A stretch of DNA of 64,000 nucleotides from the NCBI RefSeq assembly GCF_008329585.1, contig NZ_NPKP01000008.1, positions 177,908-241,907 of the forward strand, written 5' to 3'. Below the pieces are notes generated by a model that made no database searches, was not told where the DNA came from, and saw only the letters and a program-made list of their open reading frames with translations. The stretch's first letter is position 1. Each line of letters opens with the position of its first letter. Positions 60,856 through 64,000 of this stretch are shown piece after piece. Source of the DNA: Mycolicibacterium sp. P9-22. Lineage in GTDB: Bacteria; Actinomycetota; Actinomycetes; Mycobacteriales; Mycobacteriaceae. The position numbers were made by a program, and so were the translations under genes.

Positions 60856-63138
60856 CTATCGAATGTCCGTTGCCGAGGCGGTCGCCGTGTTGGGACTCTC
60901 CGTCTCGGGCTCACCCGATTCGCTGATTCCGATCCGATCATGCAGGCGGACCAGCGGTTTCGGGGCCCACCAGTTCCATCCACCCAGGACGTGCATGAAC
61001 GCGGGCACCAGCACCATCCGCACCAGGGTGGCATCGACCAACACCGCCAGGGTGAGACCGACACCGAACATCCGCATGAACGAGACCTCGGCCGCGATCA
61101 GCGCCGCGAACGATATCGACATGACCAGCGCGGCGGCGGTGATCACCCGGCCGGTGCGGGCAAGACCCAGCGCCACCGCGGCGTCATTGTCCGCCCGTGG
61201 GGTGTTGCCGCCCGTGGCCCGCAACGCCAGCCAGTTCTCCCGGATCCGGGCAAGCAGGAACACCTCGTAGTCCATCGACAGTCCGAATGCGATGCAGAAC
61301 AGCAGCACCGGCATGTTGGCCACCAGGGTGCCGGTCGGGGTGGTGCCCAGCGCCGACAGGTGGCCTTCCTGGAAGATCCACACCAGCGCACCGAACGCCG
61401 CCGTCAGCGAAAGAATATTGAGCACAATGGCTTTCACGGGCAGTACGACACTGCCGGTGAGCAGGAACAGCAAGCCGAAGGTGATGACGGCGATCAGCCC
61501 GAGCACCCACGGCAGCCGGTCGGTGATCGCGACGACGCTGTCCCGGTTGATCTGGGCGATACCGGTCAGCTGCACGTCGTGTCCGCCCGGGCCCGCGACC
61601 GCATGCAACGCGTCGAGCTGGTTCTCCGAGGCGTCGGAGAACAGTGGCGCGGTACTGCTGACGGTGAGGAACGCGCTGCCGTCCGCGATGCCGGTGGCCG
61701 CGACCGGCGGCCCGGTCTTGTTGCCGCCGACGAAGGTTCCGGTGGGGCTTGAGACGGCGGCGACGTCGACCACCTTCGACAGTTCGGCGGCGTAGCCCTC
61801 GAACTGGGCGGTGCCCACCCCGCGCGCATCAGGTACGACGACGGTCACCGCGGTGGCCGAGTTGTCGGCGAAATCCTCGCGCAGCTGATCGCCCACCTGA
61901 TGCGCCGATGCCGAGGCCGGCAACACCCGGTCATCCGGGAAACCCCATTTCACTCCGAGGAACGGCGCCCCGAGCACCAGCAGCAGGATCACGACGGTCA
62001 ATCCGAGCGGCACGGCGCGGCCCATCACCCGGTGGGTCCACCGGTACCAGAACTGCTGCTCGACAGGTTCGGGCGCAGCGTCGATCACTTTCCGGAACAC
62101 CCAGCGCACGTTGAGGGCATCCATCCGGTCCCCGAGCAACCAGATCGCTGCCGGGGTGACGACGATCGCGGTCAGCGCCGCGAAGCCGACGGTGGCCACA
62201 CCCGCGTAGGCGAAGGATTTCAGGAAGTACATCGGGAACAACAGCATCGCCACCATGGACAGCGCGACGGTGGTTGCGGAGAACACCACGGTGCGTCCGG
62301 CGGTGGCCATGGTGCGCACGAGTGCACGTTCCCGTGGCACGCCGTCGGCGAGCTCGTCGCGATAGCGGCTGATGATCAGCAGGGTGTAGTCGATGGCCAG
62401 TGCCAGACCCATGGCGATGGACAGGTTCAGCGCGAAGATCGACACGTCGGTGGTGAAGGTGATGAATCGCAGTACCGACATCGATCCGAGGATGGCCATC
62501 CCGCCGACGGCCATCGGCACCGCGGCGGCCACCAATCCCCCGAACACCCACACCAGGACCAGGAAGCTGAGCGGGATGGCGATGGCCTCCATGCGCAGCA
62601 GGTCGCGTTCGGTCTGAGCGTTGATCTGGGCGTAGACCATGGCCGTGCCGCCGGATCGCACGGTGACTCCGGGACGGTCATGGGCGAGTTCGTCGGACAG
62701 CGTCTTGGCGTATTTCTGTGCGTCGTTCTCGCCGCCGGTGATGCCGGCGACGATGAGACCGGAGTTCTTGTCCTTGCTGATCAGCTCGGCCGCCGCCGGA
62801 GGTGGGGCGGTCCACGCCGAGGCCACCTGCGCCACATGCGGTGACCGTTCCAGGGCCGCGACGATCTCGGTGCCCGCCGCGGTGGCGGCCGGGCTGGACA
62901 CGCCGGCATCGGAAGTGACCGTGAAGAGCAGCTGCATGTCGCCCTGGTCGAATTTCTCGGTGAGCAGCGCGGTCGCCTGCGCCGATTGCGAGGTGGGGTC
63001 CTGGAAGCCTCCTGCCGACAGCGTCTTGGCGACCGGGATGCCGAAGATCGCGGCGGCGACCATGACGAGCGCCGTGACGGCAAGTACGCGGCGTGGCGCG
63101 GCAATGGCGAGCCGGGCGATGCGATTCAGCACGAGCAT
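60856..63138 (-). CDS. MmpL-type RND transporter
   Basis: A 760-residue RND/MMPL transporter with about 11-12 helices and two large loops. The proton-relay Asp-Tyr pairs are seen in LAIDYTLLIISRYRDE and LSMDYEVFLLARIREN, after transmembrane segments 4 and 10 respectively. MmpL proteins move lipids or drugs across the inner membrane. GGAGGGA precedes the ATG. First gene of the operon with tetR and a methyltransferase. Confidence 0.93.
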   Translation of the reverse strand: MLVLNRIARLAIAAPRRVLAVTALVMVAAAIFGIPVAKTLSAGGFQDPTSQSAQATALLTEKFDQGDMQLLFTVTSDAGVSSPAATAAGTEIVAALERSPHVAQVASAWTAPPPAAAELISKDKNSGLIVAGITGGENDAQKYAKTLSDELAHDRPGVTVRSGGTAMVYAQINAQTERDLLRMEAIAIPLSFLVLVWVFGGLVAAAVPMAVGGMAILGSMSVLRFITFTTDVSIFALNLSIAMGLALAIDYTLLIISRYRDELADGVPRERALVRTMATAGRTVVFSATTVALSMVAMLLFPMYFLKSFAYAGVATVGFAALTAIVVTPAAIWLLGDRMDALNVRWVFRKVIDAAPEPVEQQFWYRWTHRVMGRAVPLGLTVVILLLVLGAPFLGVKWGFPDDRVLPASASAHQVGDQLREDFADNSATAVTVVVPDARGVGTAQFEGYAAELSKVVDVAAVSSPTGTFVGGNKTGPPVAATGIADGSAFLTVSSTAPLFSDASENQLDALHAVAGPGGHDVQLTGIAQINRDSVVAITDRLPWVLGLIAVITFGLLFLLTGSVVLPVKAIVLNILSLTAAFGALVWIFQEGHLSALGTTPTGTLVANMPVLLFCIAFGLSMDYEVFLLARIRENWLALRATGGNTPRADNDAAVALGLARTGRVITAAALVMSISFAALIAAEVSFMRMFGVGLTLAVLVDATLVRMVLVPAFMHVLGGWNWWAPKPLVRLHDRIGISESGEPETESPNTATASATDIR

Positions 63139-63554
63139 TCCCTCCGAATGTATTATCGACGTTAAGTTAACAAGGGTAAGTCAGGTCGTCGATGTCGCAC
63201 GATTCGGTGATGACACGGATGTGGAGACCACACGGTTCACTGTTTCACCAAACCCCAGCAGTCCCTTTAGTCACTTTTGCAACTCCGATCACAGCGACAT
63301 GCCCGGGCGGGGCTACTCATGAGTAAGAATTTGCTGAGGCATGGGGTGAAACCAGGGGTTCCGGCAAACTTTCGGCCTCGTCGACATGCGTACAGCCCGA
63401 CTCGATACCCGCAGCTCATTAGGCATTTCGCGGCGCTGCGAGAACCGCTTTCCCAGCGCGCCAGCAGCCTAAACCTACCCGGCGGTAAGAATTGCCACGA
63501 ATTTCGCAAGCTGGGCTCAAAGATCTCTTAATCACCGCCCATACGCTCTGTGAC
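63139..63554. other. Gene-poor stretch upstream of mmpL
   Basis: 416 bases with no convincing gene. It holds the mmpL promoter and operator next to 63138. A 70-codon frame at 63319-63531 and a minus-strand frame at 63267-63509 have no family match or ribosome-binding site and look like chance. Confidence 0.6.
63153..63165. promoter_or_regulatory. Candidate TetR operator before mmpL
   Basis: TTATCGACGTTAA is an imperfect palindrome with the symmetric pattern TTA-N-CG-N-CG-N-TAA, 15 bases upstream of the mmpL start. A binding site for the operon's own TetR protein is likely. Confidence 0.5.
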
Positions 63555-63677
63555 ATGTGGATCGACGACACCAACGCAGATGTCATCAAGGTTGATTTCG
63601 ACGCCCTGTACCACGGGGACGTCCTGGTCGAGGGTGATACCTCGGAGCAGTTCCCCGATCTCGCTGCCGCGGTCTGA
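63555..63677 (+). CDS. Small acidic hypothetical protein
   Basis: A 40-residue frame, MWIDDTNADVIKVDFDALYH then GDVLVEGDTSEQFPDLAAAV. Codon third positions are GC-rich and the protein is strongly acidic with alternating hydrophobic residues. No ribosome-binding site is clear and no family is recognised; it may be a real short gene or a fragment. Confidence 0.4.
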   Translation: MWIDDTNADVIKVDFDALYHGDVLVEGDTSEQFPDLAAAV

Positions 63678-63880
63678 CCGCAGCACGCGCCCACCGGCTT
63701 CTCCAGTCGGCCTGAGCGGCTGAACGCCGCACACGCCGACTATGCATGACGAGAACCGCTCGACCGACCACCGCAGTTTCCGCGTGGCTCGACCGGGCGG
63801 TTTTTTGCTCCCCAAGGGCGGGCCGATTGGCGCGGCTCGTGTTATCCACAGGCAGCGAATTTCCGCTGTCAACGTCGGCC
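63678..63880. other. Unassigned sequence before the terminal repeats
   Basis: 203 bases with no convincing gene. Small frames on both strands (including one ending at 63931 on the plus strand) are composed of basic and low-information residues and are not supported. Confidence 0.5.
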
Positions 63881-63906
63881 TGTTGCCTCATGTCAAGATG
63901 CGCGCG
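63881..63906. repeat. Direct repeat copy 1 (possible mobile-element end)
   Basis: Begins TGTTGCCTCATG and ends GATGCGCGCG. It matches the copy at 63918-63943 at 19 of 26 positions, both sharing GTTGCCTCA and T-GCGCGC. Starts with TG like IS21-family ends. Confidence 0.55.
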
Positions 63907-63917
63907 TAGGGGTGGTC

Positions 63918-63943
63918 GTTGCCTCACGTAATCGTGCGCGCTT
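63918..63943. repeat. Direct repeat copy 2 (possible mobile-element end)
   Basis: Begins CGTTGCCTCACG and ends GTGCGCGCT. It starts 37 bases after copy 1 in the same orientation. Tandem imperfect ends of this size are typical of IS21-like elements, but no transposase is visible in the window. Confidence 0.5.
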
Positions 63944-64000
63944 GTTGACTTGGGGTTGGGCGGTGGGGCCGGCCTTAGCGATGGCCAGTGTGAACAGCTG

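Noticed and set aside
63319..63531. 70-codon plus-strand frame beginning MSKNLLRHGVKPG
   Set aside because: No ribosome-binding site, no family, and the composition is not protein-like after residue 30. It may be a relic, but support is too weak.
63586..63927. 113-codon minus-strand frame at the right edge
   Set aside because: Arg/Ser/Pro-rich, crosses both direct repeats, and lies opposite a better small frame.

Overview
The window is high-GC actinobacterial chromosome from a non-tuberculous, probably fast-growing Mycobacterium/Mycolicibacterium. The evidence is mycobacterial-only genes (gpgS, fadD6, mshB, fbiC, lpqW, pimE, an EspC-like type VII substrate, an MmpL transporter) and their order. 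From memory of M. tuberculosis H37Rv, the gene order follows Rv1208 back to Rv1151c in reverse, so the window reads as the reverse complement of that stretch. No rRNA, tRNA or CRISPR array was seen.

Region by region. 1-4.2 kb (minus): LOG-family protein, fadD6, folP2 and gpgS (cut by the left edge). 4.3-7.6 kb (plus): a helical-repeat protein, three very small secreted peptides and an EspC-like protein. 7.5-11.3 kb: an ABC-F ATPase behind a candidate leader-peptide attenuator, then divergent dapE and dapD. 11.4-16 kb: SRPBCC and TetR genes around a near-perfect operator, a VOC protein, fadD36, a Nudix hydrolase, a secreted protein and a SnoaL-like protein. 16-20 kb: proline catabolism (proline dehydrogenase, RocA) with its divergent PucR-type activator. 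20-25 kb: a GH114-like secreted hydrolase, dapC-fdxC, PadR-fadH. 25-32 kb: YceI, DUF2231, a very large LuxR-family ATPase, and fbiC (F420 biosynthesis). 32-38.5 kb: envelope protein with acidic tail, small membrane protein, mshB (mycothiol), lpqW, typA. 38.5-44.8 kb: small secreted or zinc-ribbon-like proteins, mutT2, a pterin dehydratase, pimE, two Ala/Pro-rich secreted proteins, DUF1059, a nitroreductase and an HhH glycosylase. 44.9-51.4 kb: DUF732, then a LytS/LytTR two-component system joined to two sodium/solute symporters, each with a small membrane partner. 51.5-58.4 kb: acyltransferase, DUF5302, F420-binding PPOX protein, two paralogous methyltransferases around a DUF1697 gene, and an EthA-like Baeyer-Villiger monooxygenase divergent from a PucR regulator. 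58.4-63.1 kb: GntR, a SIRT5-like sirtuin, and an mmpL-tetR-methyltransferase operon. 63.1-64 kb: gene-poor, ending in paired direct repeats that look like the edge of a mobile element.

How the genes connect. dapE, dapD and dapC serve lysine/diaminopimelate synthesis. lpqW and pimE act at the PIM4 branch point of phosphatidylinositol mannoside/lipoarabinomannan synthesis. fbiC makes the F420 precursor that the PPOX protein probably binds. The symporter block looks like a sensed acetate/pyruvate-type uptake system. Against M. tuberculosis the core is kept, while several species-specific blocks (narGHJI, the pks3/4-papA3-mmpL10-fadD21 locus, PE/PPE/esx insertions) are absent here and replaced by small secreted proteins or single genes.
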